Shown here: positions 11,494-25,700 of the stretch, piece after piece
Layout: every line of letters starts with the position of its first letter
Numbering within the stretch: the stretch's first letter is position 1
Source: Calliopsis andreniformis
Taxonomy: Eukaryota > Arthropoda > Insecta > Hymenoptera > Andrenidae
Direction of reading: 5' to 3'
NCBI RefSeq assembly: GCF_051401765.1
Contig: NW_027480422.1
Coordinates: 18,928,001 to 18,992,000 of the forward strand
Length of the DNA: 64,000 bases
Position numbers and translations under genes: made by a program
Notes under the pieces: generated by a model
The model's input: only the letters and a program-made list of their open reading frames with translations
What the model was told of the DNA's origin: nothing
Database searches by the model: none

Positions 11494-12638
11494 CACTGGT
11501 GGCAATTATTCCTGCTATACGATGGACAAACTGTTGGATTTATAATGTACTTTATGCTTCTGGCGTTGACTTCTAAGGCCCTATGTATTCGATCTTGTGG
11601 AGCAATGTCTGAGTGTTAAGTCTAGGATTCCCGGAACGTAGAAATGGCCGTTACTTTCACACTGGTTGCAATTACTCATTTTATGCGATGCAAAAACTGT
11701 TGTACATATATCGTATTTTATGCTTCTGGCTTTGACTTCTTGGGCCCTAACTATTCGATCTGGTGGAGCAACGCCCTAGGGTGAAGTCTAGGTTGCCGGG
11801 AACGTAGAAATGACCATAGCTTTCACACTGGTTGCAATTATTCCTGTTATACAAGGGAAAAACTGTTGTATTTATGTTGTATTTTATGCTTCTGGCGTTG
11901 ACTTCTTAGGCCCTAACTATTCGATCTGATGGAGCATGGCCGTAGAGTGAAGCCTAGGTTGCCCGGAATGTAGAAATGACCATCACTTTCACACTGGTTG
12001 CAATTATTCTTGTTATACGGTGGAAAAACTGTTGTATTTATTTTGTATTTTAAGCCTCTGGCGTTGACTCCTAAGGCCGCAGCTATTCGATGTGGTCGAG
12101 AAACGCCCCAGAGTGAAGCCTAGGTTGCCCGGAAAGTAGAAATGGCCATTACCTCCACACTGTTTGCAATTATTCCTGTTATACAAGGGAAAAACTGTTG
12201 TATCTATATTGTAGTTTATGCTTCTGGCGTTGACTTCCTGGGCCCTAACTAATCTATCTGGAGGAGCAACGCCCTAGAGTGAAGCCTAGGTTGCCCGGAG
12301 TGCAGAAATGACCATAACTTTCACACTGGTTGCAATTATTCCTGCTATACGATGGACAAACTGTTGGATTTATAATGTACTTTATGCTTCTGGCGTTGAC
12401 TTCTAAGGCCCTATGTATTCGATCTTGTGGAGCAATGTCTGAGTGTTAAGTCTAGGATTCCCGGAACGTAGAAATGGCCGTTACTTTCACACTGGTTGCA
12501 ATTACTCATTTTATGCGTTGGAAAAACTGTTGTACATATATCGTATTTTATGCTTCTGGCTTTGACTTCTTGGGCCCTAACTATTCGATCTGGTGGAGCA
12601 ACGCCCTAGGGTGAAGTCTAGGTTGCCCGGAACGTAGA
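11287..12638 (+). repeat. 830-bp (5-monomer) tandem duplication
   Basis: The stretch 11287-11808 recurs at 12117-12638, offset 830 bp (five monomers). Shared marks are TGTATCTATATTGTA, CTAACTAATCTATCTGG, TTATAATGTACTTTATGC, TCTTGTGGAGCAATGTCTG and GGATTCCCGGAACG. The copies differ at scattered bases (for example GCGATGCAAAAAC against GCGTTGGAAAAAC). The first monomers belong to HOR-A copy 4, so the duplication spans the HOR-A boundary. A third, more diverged version is at about 39840-40350. Confidence 0.85.
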
Positions 12639-15600
12639 AATGACCATAACTATCAGACTGGTTGCAATTATTCGTTTTATACGAAGCATAGACTGTTGTA
12701 TTTATACTGTATTTTATAGCTATGGCGTTGTCTTCTAGGGCCGTAGCTATTCGATGTGGTTGAGCTACGCCCTAGAGTGAAGCATAGGTTGCCCGGAACG
12801 TAGAAATGACCATTACTTCCACACTGTTTGCAATTATTCGTATTATACAGTCGAACAACTGTTGTATTTATATGGCATTTTATGCTTCTGGCACTGACTT
12901 CTAAGGCCCTAACTATTCCATGTGGTGGAGCAACGCCCTAGAGTGAAGCCTAGGTTGTCCGGAACGTAGAAATGACCATAGCTTGCACACTGGTTGCAAT
13001 TATTCCTGTTATACGATGGAAAAGCTGTTGTATTTGTATTGTATTTTATGCTTCTGCCGTAGGCTTCTTGGGCCCTAACTATTCGATCTGGTGGAACGAC
13101 GCCCTAGAGTGCAGCCTAGGTTGCCAGTATCGTAGAAATGACCATATCTTTCACACTGGTTGCAATTATTCCTGTTATACGATGGTAAAACTGTTGTATT
13201 TATTTTGTATTTTATGCCTCTGGCGTTGACTCCGAAGGCCGTAGCTATTCGATGTGGTGGAGCGACGCCCTAGAGTGAAGCCTAGGTTGCCCGGTACGTA
13301 GAAATGACCATGTCTTTCACACTGGTTGCAATTATTCCTGTTATACGATGGAAAAACTGTTGTATTTATACTGTATTTTATGCTTCAGGAGTTGACTTCT
13401 TGGGACCAAACTATTCGCTCTGGTGGAACAACGCCCTAGAGTGATGCCTAGGTTGCCCGAATCGTAGAAATGACCATTACTTGCACACTGGATGCAATTA
13501 TTCGTTTCATACGATGGAAAAACTGTTGTATTTATTTTGTATTTGGTGCTCCTGGCGTTGACGTCTTAGGCCCTAGCAATTGGATCTGGTGGACCAACGC
13601 CCTAGAGTGAAGCCCAGGTTGCCCGGAACGTTGAAATGACCATAACATTCATTCTGGTTGCAATTATTTCTGTTATACAAGGGAAAAACTGTTGTATTTA
13701 TATTGTATTTTATGCTTCTGGCGTTGACTTCTTAGGCCCTAACTATTCGATCTGGTGGAGCAACCCCCTAGAGTGAAGCCTAGGTTGCACGGAACGTAGA
13801 AATGACCATTACTTCCTCACTGTTTGCAATGATTCATTTTATACAATGGAAAAACTGTTGTATTTATATTGTTTTTTATAGTTATTGCGTTGTCTTCTAA
13901 GGCCGTAGCTATTCGATGTGGTGGAGCAATGCCCTAGTGTGAAGCCTAGGTTGCCCGGAACGTAGAAACGACCACACCTTTCGCACTGGTTGCAATTATT
14001 CCTGTTATACAAGGGAAGAACTGTTGTATTTGTATTGTATTTTATGATTCTGTCGTGGACTTCCTGGGCCCTAGCTATCTTATCTGGAGGAGCAACGCCC
14101 TAGAGTGAAGCCTAGGTTGCCCGGAATGCAGAAATGACCATGACTTTCACACTGGTGGCAATTATTTCTTTTATACGATGGACAAACTGTTGGATTTTTA
14201 ATGTACTTTATGCTTCTGGCGTTGACTTCAAAGGCCCTGTGTATTCGATCTGGTGGAGCAATGCCTCAGTGTTAAGTCTAGGATGCCCGGAACGTAGAAA
14301 TGGCCGTTACTTTCACACTGGTTGCAAATACTCATTTTATACGATGGAATAACTGTTGTACATATATCATATTTTATGCTTCTGGCATTGACTTCCTTGG
14401 CCCTAACTATTCGATATGGTGCAGCAACGCCCTAGGGTGAAGCCTAGGTTGCCCGGAACGTCGAAATGACCATAACTATTAGACTGGTTGCAATTATTCG
14501 TTTTATACGATGGAGAGACTGTTGTATTTATATTGTATTTTATGCTTCTGGCGTAGGCTTCTTAGGCCCTAACTATTCGATCTGGTGGAACGACGCCCTA
14601 GGGTGCAGCCTTGGTTGCCCGGAACGTAGAAATGAACATAGCTTTCACACTGGTTGCAATTATTCCTGTTATACGATGGAAAAACTGTGGTATTGATATT
14701 GTATTTTATGCTTCTGGCGTAGGCTTCTTAGGCCCTAACTATTCGATCTGGTGGAACGACGCCCTAGGGTGCAGCCTAGGTTGCCCGTATCGTAGAAATG
14801 ACCATATCTTTCACACTGGTTGCAATTATTCCAGTTTTACGATGGTAAAACTGTTGTATTTATTTTGTATTTTATGCCTCTGGCGTTGACTCCGAAGGCC
14901 GTAGCTATTCGATGTGGTGGAGCAACGCCCTAAAGTGAAGCCTAGGTTGCCCGGTACGCAGAAATGACCATGTCTTTCACACTGGTTGCAATTATTCCTG
15001 TTATACGATGGAAAAACAGTTGTATTTATACTGTATTTTATGCTTCTGGCATTGACTTCTTTGGCCCTAACCATTCGATATGGTGGAGAAACGACCTAGA
15101 GTGAAGCCTAGGTTGCCCGGAAAGTAGAAATGACTATTACCTCCACACTGTTTGCAATTATTCATTTTCTACAATGGAAAAACTGTTGTATTTATATTGT
15201 TTTTTATAGTTATGGCGTTGACTTCTAAGGCCGTAGCTATTCGATGTCGTGTTGCAATGCCCTAGAGTGAAGCCTAGGATGCCCGCAACGTAGAAATGAC
15301 CATATCTTTAACACTGTTTGCAATTATTCCTGTTATACGATTGAAAAACTGTTGTATTTATATTGTATTTTATGCTTCTGGCCTTGGCTTCTAAGGCCGC
15401 AGCTATTCGATGTGGTGGAGCAACGCCCTAGACTGAAGCCTAGGTTGCCAGAACGTAGAAATGACCATACCTTTCACACTGGTTGCAATTACTCATTTTA
15501 TGCGATGGAAAAGCTGTTGGATTTGTATTGTATTTTATGCTTCTGGTGTAGACTTCTTAGGCTCTAGCTATTCGATCAGGAGGAGCAACGCCCTAGGGTG

Positions 15601-17427
15601 AAGCCTAGGTTGTCCGGAACGTAGAAATGACCATAACTTTAATACTGGTTGCAATTATTCGTTTTATACGATGGAAAAACTGTTGTATTTATTTTGTATT
15701 TGGTGCTTCTGGCGTTGACTTCTTAGGCCCTAACTGTTAGATGTGGAGGGCCAACGGCCTAAAGTGAAGCCTAGGTTGCCCGGAACGCAGAAATAACCAT
15801 ATCTTTCAGACTGGTTGCAATTATTCCTGTTATACGATGAAAAAAATGTTGTATTTCTATTGTATTTTATGCCTCAGGCGTTGACTTCTAAGGCCCTAAC
15901 TATTCGATGTGTTGGAGCAACGCCCTTGAGCGAAGCCTAGGATGCCCGGAACGTAAAAATGAGCTGTACTTTCACACTGGTTGCAATTATTCCTGTTATA
16001 CGATGGAAAAACTGTTGTACTTATGTTGTATTTTATGCTTCTGGCGTCGAATTCTAAGTCCATAGCTATTCGATCTGGTGGAGCAACGCCCTAGAGCGAA
16101 GCCTACGTTGCCTGGAACGTAGAAATGACCATAACTTTCATACTGGTTGCAATTACTCGTTTTATACGATGGAAAGACTGTTGTATTTATATTGTATTTT
16201 ATAGTTATGGCGTTGTGTTCTAGGGCCGTAGCTATTCGATGTGGTTGAGCAACGCCATAGAGTGAAGCCTAGATTGCCCGGAACGTAGAAATGGCCATAA
16301 GTTTCATACTGGTTGCAATTATTCGTTTTATACGATGGAAAAACTGTTGTATTTATATTGTTTTTTATAATTATGGCGTTGACTTCTAAGGCCGTAGCTG
16401 TTCGATGTGGTGGAGCTATACCCTAGAGTGTAGCCTAGGGTGCCCGTAACGTAGAAATGACCATTACCTCCACACTGTTTGCAATTATTCATTTTATACA
16501 ATGGAAAAACTGTTGTATTTATATTGTTTTTTATAGTTATGGCGTTGACTTCTAAGGCCGTAGCTGTTCGATGGGGTGGAGCAATGCAATAGAGTGTAGC
16601 CTAGAGTGCCCGCAACGTAGAAATGACCATATTTTTCACACTGTTTGCAATTATTCCTGTTATACGATTGAAAAACTGTAGTATTTATATAGTATTTTAT
16701 GCTTCTGGTGTTGACTTCCTGGGCCCTAACTATTCTATCTGGAGGAGCAACGCCCTAGAGTGAAGCCTAGGCTGCTCGGAATGCAGAAATGACCATCACT
16801 TTCACACTGGCGGCAATTATTCCTGTTATACGATGGACAAACTGTTGGATTTTTAATGTACTTTATGCTTCTGGCGTCGACTTCTAAGGCCCTATGTATT
16901 CGATCTGGTGGAGCAATGCCTCAGTGTTAAGTCTAGGATGCCCGGAACGTAGTAATGTCCGTTACTTTCACCCTGGTTGCAATTACTCATTTTATGCGAT
17001 GGAAAAACTGTTGTACATATATCGTATTTTATGCTTCTGGCATTGACTTCTTAGGCCCTAACTATTCGATCTGGTGGAGCAACGTCCTGGGGTGAAGACT
17101 AGGTTGCGCGGAACTTAGAAATGACCATAACTTTCACACTGGTTTCAATTGTTCGTTTTATACAATGGAAAAACAGTTCTACTTATTTTGTATTTTATGC
17201 TTCGGGCGTTGACTTCTAAGGCCCCAACTATTCGATCTGGTGGAGCAACGCCCTAGAGTGAAGCCTAGGTTGCCCGGAATGTAGAAATGACCATTATCTT
17301 CACACTGTTTGCGATTATTCATTTTATACGATGGTAAAACTGTTGTACATATATCGTATTTTATGCTTCTGGCGTTGACTTCTTAGGCCCTAACTATACG
17401 ATCAGGTGGAGCAACGCCCTAGGGCGA
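11494..17427 (+). repeat. Diverged monomer block interrupting a HOR-A unit
   Basis: About 36 monomers that do not follow the HOR-A order and differ visibly from it and from each other. The distance from the monomer where HOR-A is left (11453) to the one where it resumes (17428) is 5975 bp, 36 monomers minus one base. HOR-A resumes at the same unit position, so the block looks like an insertion into unit monomer 13. Bases to 15577 recur at 30580-34663; 15578-17427 has no near-identical partner in the window. A diverged relative of about 12090-14545 lies at 39805-42420. Confidence 0.85.
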
Positions 17428-19086
17428 AGCCTAGGTTGCCCGGAACGTAGAAATGACCATAACTTTCATACTGGTTGCAATTATTCGTTTTATACGATGG
17501 AAAAGCTGTTGTATTAATTTTGTATTTGGTGCTTCTGGCGTTGACTTCTAAGGCCCTAACTATTCGATGTGGCTGAGGAACGCCCTAGAGTGAAGCCTAG
17601 ATTGCCCGGAACGTAGAAATGACCATAACTTTCATACTGGTTGCAATTATTCGTTTTATACGATGGAAAAACTGTTGTATTTATTTTGCATTTGGTGCTC
17701 CTGGCGTTGACTTCTTAGGCCCTAACTATTGGATCTGGTGGACGAACGCCCTAGAGTGAAGCCTAGGTTGCCCGGAACGTAGAAATGACCATTACTTCCA
17801 CACTGTTTGCAATTATTCATATTATACAGTGGAAAAACTGTTGTATTTATATTCTATTTTATGCTTCTGGCATGACCTCTAAGGCCCTAACTATTCGATG
17901 TGGTTGAGCAACGCCCTAGAGTGAAGCCTAGATTGCCCGGAACGTAGAAATGACCATAGCTTTCATACTGGTTGCAATTATTCGTTTTATACGATGGAAA
18001 AACTGTTGCATTTATTTTGTGTTTGGTGCTCCTGGCGTTGACTTCTTAAGCCCTAGCTATTGGATCTGGTGGAGCAGCGCCCTAGGGTGTAGCCTAGGTT
18101 GCCTGGAAAGTAGAAATGACCATTACTTGCATACTGGTTGCAATTATTCGTTTTATACGATGGAAAAACTGTTGTACATATATCGTATTTTATGCTTCTG
18201 GCGTTGACTTCTTAGGCCCTAACTATTCGATCAGGGGGAGCAACGCCCTAGGGTGAAGCCTAGGTTGCCCGGAACGTAGAAATGACCATAACTTTCATAC
18301 TGGTTGCAATTATTCCTGTTATACAAGGGAAAGACTGTTGTATTTATATTGTATTTTATGCTTCTGGCGTTGACTTAATGGGCCCTAACTATTCTATCTT
18401 GAGGAGCAACGCCCTAGAGTGAAGCCTAGGTTGCCAGGAATGCAGAAATAACCATCACTTTCACACGGGTGGCAATTATTCCTGTTATACGATGGACAAA
18501 CTGTTGGATTTTTAATGTACTTTATGCTCCTGGCGTTGACTTCTAAGGCCCTATGTATTCGATCTGGTGGAGCAATGCTTCAGTGTTGAGTCTAGGATGC
18601 CCGGAACGTAGAAATGGCCGTTACTTTCACACTGGTTGCAATTACTCATTTTATACGACGGAAGAACTGTTGTACATATATCGTATTTTATGCTTCTGGC
18701 ATTGACTTCTTAGGCCCTAACTATTCGATCTGGTGGAGCAACGCCCTAGAGTGAAGCCTAGGTTGCCCGGAACGTAGAAATGACCATAACTATCAGACTG
18801 GATGCAATTATTCGTTTTATGCGATGGAAAGACTGTTGTATTTATATTGTATTTTATAGTTATGGCGTTGTCTTCTAGGGCCGTAGCTATTCGATGTGGT
18901 TGAGCAACGCCCTAGAGTGAAGTATAGTTTGCCCGGGACGTAGAAATGACCATTACTTCCACACTGGTTGCAATTATTCCTGTTATACAAGGGAAAAACT
19001 GTTGTATTTATATTGTATTTTATGCTTCTGGCGTTGACTTCTTAGGCCCTAACTATTCGATCTGGTGGAGCATGGCCCTAGAGTGA
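17428..19086 (+). repeat. HOR-A unit, copy 4, right part (monomers 13-22)
   Basis: HOR-A similarity resumes within the monomer starting at 17428: its head reads CCGGAACGTAG rather than CCGGAGTGCAG, but from GAAATGACCATAACTTTCATAC onward it matches 2020-3651 at offset 15435. The ten monomers sum to 1659 bp and include the 165-bp marker. A private substitution GACTGGATGC near 18800 replaces GACTGGTTGC. It joins directly and in phase to the next HOR-A unit at 19087. Confidence 0.92.
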
Positions 19087-22000
19087 AGCCTAGGTTGCCC
19101 GGAATGAAGAAATGACCATCACTTTCACACTGGTTGCAATTATTCTTGTTATACGATGGAAAAGCTGTTGTATTTATTTTGTATTTTATGCCTCTGGCGT
19201 TGACTCCTAAGGCCGTAGCTATTCGATGTGGTGGAGGAACGCCCTAGAGTGAAGCCTAGGTTGCCCGGAACGTAGAAATGACCATAGCTTTCACACTGGT
19301 TGCAATTATTCCTGTTATACAAGGGAAAAACTGTTGTATTTATATTGTATTTTATGCTTCTGGCGTTGACTTCTTAGACCCTAAGTGTTCGATCTGGTGG
19401 AGCATGGCCCTAGAGTGAAGCGTAGGTTGCCAGGAATGTAGAAATGACCATCACTTTCACACTGGTTGCAATTATTCTTGTTATACGATTGAAAAACTGT
19501 TGTATTTATACTGTATTTTATGCTTCTGGCGTTGACTTCTAAGGCCGCAGCTATTCGATGTGGTGGAGAAACGCCCTAGAGTGAAGCCTAGATTGCCCGG
19601 AAAGTAGAAATGACCATTACCTCCACACTGTTTGCAATTATTCATTTTATACAAAGGAAAAACTGTTGTATTTATAATGTTTTTTATAGTTATGGCGTTG
19701 ACTTCTAAGGTCTTAGCTATTCGATGTGGTGGAGCAATGCCCTAGAGTGTAGCCTAGGATGCCCGCAACGTAGAAATGACCATACCTTTCACACTGTTTG
19801 CAATTATTCCTGTTATACGACTCAAAAACTGTTGTAGTTATATTGTATTTTATGCTTCTGGCGTTGACTTCTAAGGCCGGAGCTATTCGATGTGGTGGAG
19901 CAACGCCCTAGAGTGAAGCCTAGGTTGCCCGGAACGCAGAAATGACCATACCTTTCACACTGGTTGCAATTATTCCTGTTATACAAGGGAAAAACTGTTG
20001 TATTTATATTGTATTCTATGCTTCTGGCGTTGAGTTAATGGGCCCTAACTATTCTATCTTGAGGAGCAACGCCCTAGAGTGAAGCCTAGGTTGCCAGGAA
20101 TGCAGAAATAACCATCACTTTCACACGGGTGGCAATTATTCCTGTTATACGATGGACAAACTGTTGGATTTTTAATGTACTTTATGCTTCTGGCGTTGAC
20201 TTCTAAGGCCCTATGTATTTGATCTGGTGGAGCAATGTTTCAGTGTTAAGTCTAGGATGCCCGGAACGTAGAAATGGCCGTTACTTTCACACTGGTTGCA
20301 ATTACTCATTTTATACGATGGAAAAACTGTTGTACATATATCGTATTTTATGCTTCTGGCATTGACTTCTTAGGCCCTAACTATTCGATCTGGTGGAGCA
20401 ACGCCCTAGAGTGAAGCCTAGGTTGCCCGGAATGAAGAAATGACCATCACTTTCACACTGGTTGCAATTATTCTTGTTATACGATGGAAAAGCTGTTGTA
20501 TTTATTTTGTATTTTATGCCTCTGGCGTTGACTCCTAAGGCCGTAGCTATTCGATGTGGTGGAGGAACGCCCTAGAGTGAAGCCTAGGTTGCCCGGAACG
20601 TAGAAATGACCATAGCTTTCACACTGGTTGCAATTATTCCTGTTATACAAGGGAAAAACTGTTGTATTTATATTGTATTTTAAGCTTCTGGCGTTGACTT
20701 CTTAGGCCCTAAGTGTTCGATCTGGTGGAGCATGGCCCTAGAGTGAAGCGTATGTTGCCAGGAATGTAGAAATGACCATCACTTTCACACTGGTTGCAAT
20801 TATTCTTGTTATACGATTGAAAAACTGTTGTATTTATACTGTATTTTATGCTTCTGGCGTTGACTTCTAAGGCCGCAGCTATTCGATGTGGTGGAGAAAC
20901 GCCCTAGAGTGAAGCCTAGATTGCCCGGAAAGTAGAAATGACCATTACCTCCACACTGTTTGCAATTATTCCTGTTATACAAGGGAAAAACTGTTGTATC
21001 TATATTGTATTTTATGCTTCTGGCGTTGACTTCCTGGGCCCTAACTAATCTATCTGGAGGAGCAACGCCCTAGAGTGAAGCCTAGGTTGCCCGGAGTGCA
21101 GAAATGACCATAACTTTCATACTGGTTGCAATTATTCGTTTTATACGATGGAAAAGCTGTTGTATTAATTTTGTATTTGGTGCTTCTGGCGTTGACTTCT
21201 AAGGCCCTAACTATTCGATGTGGCTGAGGAACGCCCTAGAGTGAAGCCTAGATTGCCCGGAACGTAGAAATGACCATAACTTTCATACTGGTTGCAATTA
21301 TTCGTTTTATACGATGGAAAAACTGTTGTATTTATTTTGCATTTGGTGCTCCTGGCGTTGACTTCTTAGGCCCTAACTATTGGATCTGGTGGACGAACGC
21401 CCTAGAGTGAAGCCTAGGTTGCCCGGAACGTAGAAATGACCATTACTTCCACACTGTTTGCAATTATTCATATTATACAGTGGAAAAACTGTTGTATTTA
21501 TATTCTATTTTATGCTTCTGGCATGACCTCTAAGGCCCTAACTATTCGATGTGGTTGAGCAACGCCCTAGAGTGAAGCCTAGATTGCCCGGAACGTAGAA
21601 ATGACCATAGCTTTCATACTGGTTGCAATTATTCGTTTTATACGATGGAAAAACTGTTGCATTTATTTTGTGTTTGGTGCTCCTGGCGTTGACTTCTTAA
21701 GCCCTAGCTATTGGATCTGGTGGAGCAGCGCCCTAGGGTGTAGCCTAGGTTGCCTGGAAAGTAGAAATGACCATTACTTGCATACTGGTTGCAATTATTC
21801 GTTTTATACGATGGAAAAACTGTTGTACATATATCGTATTTTATGCTTCTGGCGTTGACTTCTTAGGCCCTAACTATTCGATCAGGGGGAGCAACGCCCT
21901 AGGGTGAAGCCTAGGTTGCCCGGAACGTAGAAATGACCATAACTTTCATACTGGTTGCAATTATTCCTGTTATACAAGGGAAAGACTGTTGTATTTATAT

Positions 22001-22737
22001 TGTATTTTATGCTTCTGGCGTTGACTTAATGGGCCCTAACTATTCTATCTTGAGGAGCAACGCCCTAGAGTGAAGCCTAGGTTGCCAGGAATGCAGAAAT
22101 AACCATCACTTTCACACGGGTGGCAATTATTCCTGTTATACGATGGACAAACTGTTGGATTTTTAATGTACTTTATGCTCCTGGCGTTGACTTCTAAGGC
22201 CCTATGTATTCGATCTGGTGGAGCAATGCTTCAGTGTTGAGTCTAGGATGCCCGGAACGTAGAAATGGCCGTTACTTTCACACTGGTTGCAATTACTCAT
22301 TTTATACGACGGAAGAACTGTTGTACATATATCGTATTTTATGCTTCTGGCATTGACTTCTTAGGCCCTAACTATTCGATCTGGTGGAGCAACGCCCTAG
22401 AGTGAAGCCTAGGTTGCCCGGAACGTAGAAATGACCATAACTATCAGACTGGTTGCAATTATTCGTTTTATGCGATGGAAAGACTGTTGTATTTATATTG
22501 TATTTTATAGTTATGGCGTTGTCTTCTAGGGCCGTAGCTATTCGATGTGGTTGAGCAACGCCCTAGAGTGAAGTATAGTTTGCCCGGGACGTAGAAATGA
22601 CCATTACTTCCACACTGGTTGCAATTATTCCTGTTATACAAGGGAAAAACTGTTGTATTTATATTGTATTTTATGCTTCTGGCGTTGACTTCTTAGGCCC
22701 TAACTATTCGATCTGGTGGAGCATGGCCCTAGAGTGA
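19087..22737 (+). repeat. HOR-A unit, copy 5 (22 monomers)
   Basis: Complete 3651-bp unit. It carries the private marks of copy 1, not copy 2 (GCGTATGTTGCC near 20750, ATTCATTTTATAC near 19645), so its closest relative is the unit 19086 bp away rather than its neighbour. Confidence 0.94.
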
Positions 22738-25700
22738 AGCCTAGGTTGCCCGGAATGAAGAAATGACCATCACTTTCACACTGGTTGCAATTATTCTTGT
22801 TATACGATGGAAAAGCTGTTGTATTTATTTTGTATTTTATGCCTCTGGCGTTGACTCCTAAGGCCGTAGCTATTCGATGTGGTGGAGGAACGCCCTAGAG
22901 TGAAGCCTAGGTTGCCCGGAACGTAGAAATGACCATAGCTTTCACACTGGTTGCAATTATTCCTGTTATACAAGGGAAAAACTGTTGTATTTATATTGTA
23001 TTTTATGCTTCTGGCGTTGACTTCTTAGACCCTAAGTGTTCGATCTGGTGGAGCATGGCCCTAGAGTGAAGCGTAGGTTGCCAGGAATGTAGAAATGACC
23101 ATCACTTTCACACTGGTTGCAATTATTCTTGTTATACGATTGAAAAACTGTTGTATTTATACTGTATTTTATGCTTCTGGCGTTGACTTCTAAGGCCGCA
23201 GCTATTCGATGTGGTGGAGAAACGCCCTAGAGTGAAGCCTAGATTGCCCGGAAAGTAGAAATGACCATTACCTCCACACTGTTTGCAATTATTCATTCTA
23301 TACAAAGGAAAAACTGTTGTATTTATAATGTTTTTTATAGTTATGGCGTTGACTTCTAAGGTCTTAGCTATTCGATGTGGTGGAGCAATGCCCTAGAGTG
23401 TAGCCTAGGATGCCCGCAACGTAGAAATGACCATACCTTTCACACTGTTTGCAATTATTCCTGTTATACGACTCAAAAACTGTTGTAGTTATATTGTATT
23501 TTATGCTTCTGGCGTTGACTTCTAAGGCCGGAGCTATTCGATGTGGTGGAGCAACGCCCTAGAGTGAAGCCTAGGTTGCCCGGAACGCAGAAATGACCAT
23601 ACCTTTCACACTGGTTGCAATTATTCCTGTTATACAAGGGAAAAACTGTTGTATTTATATTGTATTCTATGCTTCTGGCGTTGAGTTAATGGGCCCTAAC
23701 TATTCTATCTTGAGGAGCAACGCCCTAGAGTGAAGCCTAGGTTGCCAGGAATGCAGAAATAACCATCACTTTCACACGGGTGGCAATTATTCCTGTTATA
23801 CGATGGACAAACTGTTGGATTTTTAATGTACTTTATGCTTCTGGCGTTGACTTCTAAGGCCCTATGTATTTGATCTGGTGGAGCAATGTTTCAGTGTTAA
23901 GTCTAGGATGCCCGGAACGTAGAAATGGCCGTTACTTTCACACTGGTTGCAATTACTCATTTTGTACGATGGAAAAACTGTTGTACATATATCGTATTTT
24001 ATGCTTCTGGCATTGACTTCTTAGGCCCTAACTATTCGATCTGGTGGAGCAACGCCCTAGAGTGAAGCCTAGGTTGCCCGGAATGAAGAAATGACCATCA
24101 CTTTCACACTGGTTGCAATTATTCTTGTTATACGATGGAAAAGCTGTTGTATTTATTTTGTATTTTATGCCTCTGGCGTTGACTCCTAAGGCCGTAGCTA
24201 TTCGATGTGGTGGAGGAACGCCCTAGAGTGAAGCCTAGGTTGCCCGGAACGTAGAAATGACCATAGCTTTCACACTGGTTGCAATTATTCCTGTTATACA
24301 AGGGAAAAACTGTTGTATTTATATTGTATTTTAAGCTTCTGGCGTTGACTTCTTAGGCCCTAAGTGTTCGATCTGGTGGAGCATGGCCCTAGAGTGAAGC
24401 GTAGGTTGCCAGGAATGTAGAAATGACCATCACTTTCACACTGGTTGCAATTATTCTTGTTATACGATTGAAAAACTGTTGTATTTATACTGTATTTTAT
24501 GCTTCTGGCGTTGACTTCTAAGGCCGCAGCTATTCGATGTGGTGGAGAAACGCCCTAGAGTGAAGCCTAGATTGCCCGGAAAGTAGAAATGACCATTACC
24601 TCCACACTGTTTGCAATTATTCCTGTTATACAAGGGAAAAACTGTTGTATCTATATTGTATTTTATGCTTCTGGCGTTGACTTCCTGGGCCCTAACTAAT
24701 CTATCTGGAGGAGCAACGCCCTAGAGTGAAGCCTAGGTTGCCCGGAGTGCAGAAATGACCATAACTTTCATACTGGTTGCAATTATTCGTTTTATACGAT
24801 GGAAAAGCTGTTGTATTAATTTTGTATTTGGTGCTTCTGGCGTTGACTTCTAAGGCCCTAACTATTCGATGTCGCTGAGGAACGCCCTAGAGTGAAGCCT
24901 AGATTGCCCGGAACGTAGAAATGACCATAACTTTCATACTGGTTGCAATTATTCGTTTTATACGATGGAAAAACTGTTGTATTTATTTTGCATTTGGTGC
25001 TCCTGGCGTTGACTTCTTAGGCCCTAACTATTGGATCTGGTGGACGAACGCCCTAGAGTGAAGCCTAGGTTGCCCGGAACGTAGAAATGACCATTACTTC
25101 CACACTGTTTGCAATTATTCATATTATACAGTGGAAAAACTGTTGTATTTATATTCTATTTTATGCTTCTGGCATGACCTCTAAGGCCCTAACTATTCGA
25201 TGTGGTTGAGCAACGCCCTAGAGTGAAGCCTAGATTGCCCGGAACGTAGAAATGACCATAGCTTTCATACTGGTTGCAATTATTCGTTTTATACGATGGA
25301 AAAACTGTTGCATTTATTTTGTGTTTGGTGCTCCTGGCGTTGACTTCTTAAGCCCTAGCTATTGGATCTGGTGGAGCAGCGCCCTAGGGTGTAGCCTAGG
25401 TTGCCTGGAAAGTAGAAATGACCATTACTTGCATACTGGTTGCAATTATTCGTTTTATACGATGGAAAAACTGTTGTACATATATCGTATTTTATGCTTC
25501 TGGCGTTGACTTCTTAGGCCCTAACTATTCGATCAGGGGGAGCAACGCCCTAGGGTGAAGCCTAGGTTGCCCGGAACGTAGAAATGACCATAACTTTCAT
25601 ACTGGTTGCAATTATTCCTGTTATACAAGGGAAAGACTGTTGTATTTATATTGTATTTTATGCTTCTGGCGTTGACTTAATGGGCCCTAACTATTCTATC

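Larger units (their letters stand above)
1..19086 (+). repeat. 19,086-bp super-repeat, first copy
   Basis: Sequence from position 1 recurs from 19087 at a constant offset of 19086 bp. The block consists of two full HOR-A units (3651 each), one unit lacking 995 bp (2656), one unit lacking 498 bp (3153) and 5975 bp of diverged monomers inserted in the fourth unit; these sum to 19086, or 115 monomers minus 4 bp. The left limit may lie outside the window. Recurrence in the second copy is visible only for 1-15577. Confidence 0.93.

Noticed and set aside
15578..17427. Unique region that might contain a non-satellite insert
   Set aside because: Although it has no near-identical partner in the window, every 166 bp still shows the usual landmarks; it is only diverged satellite.
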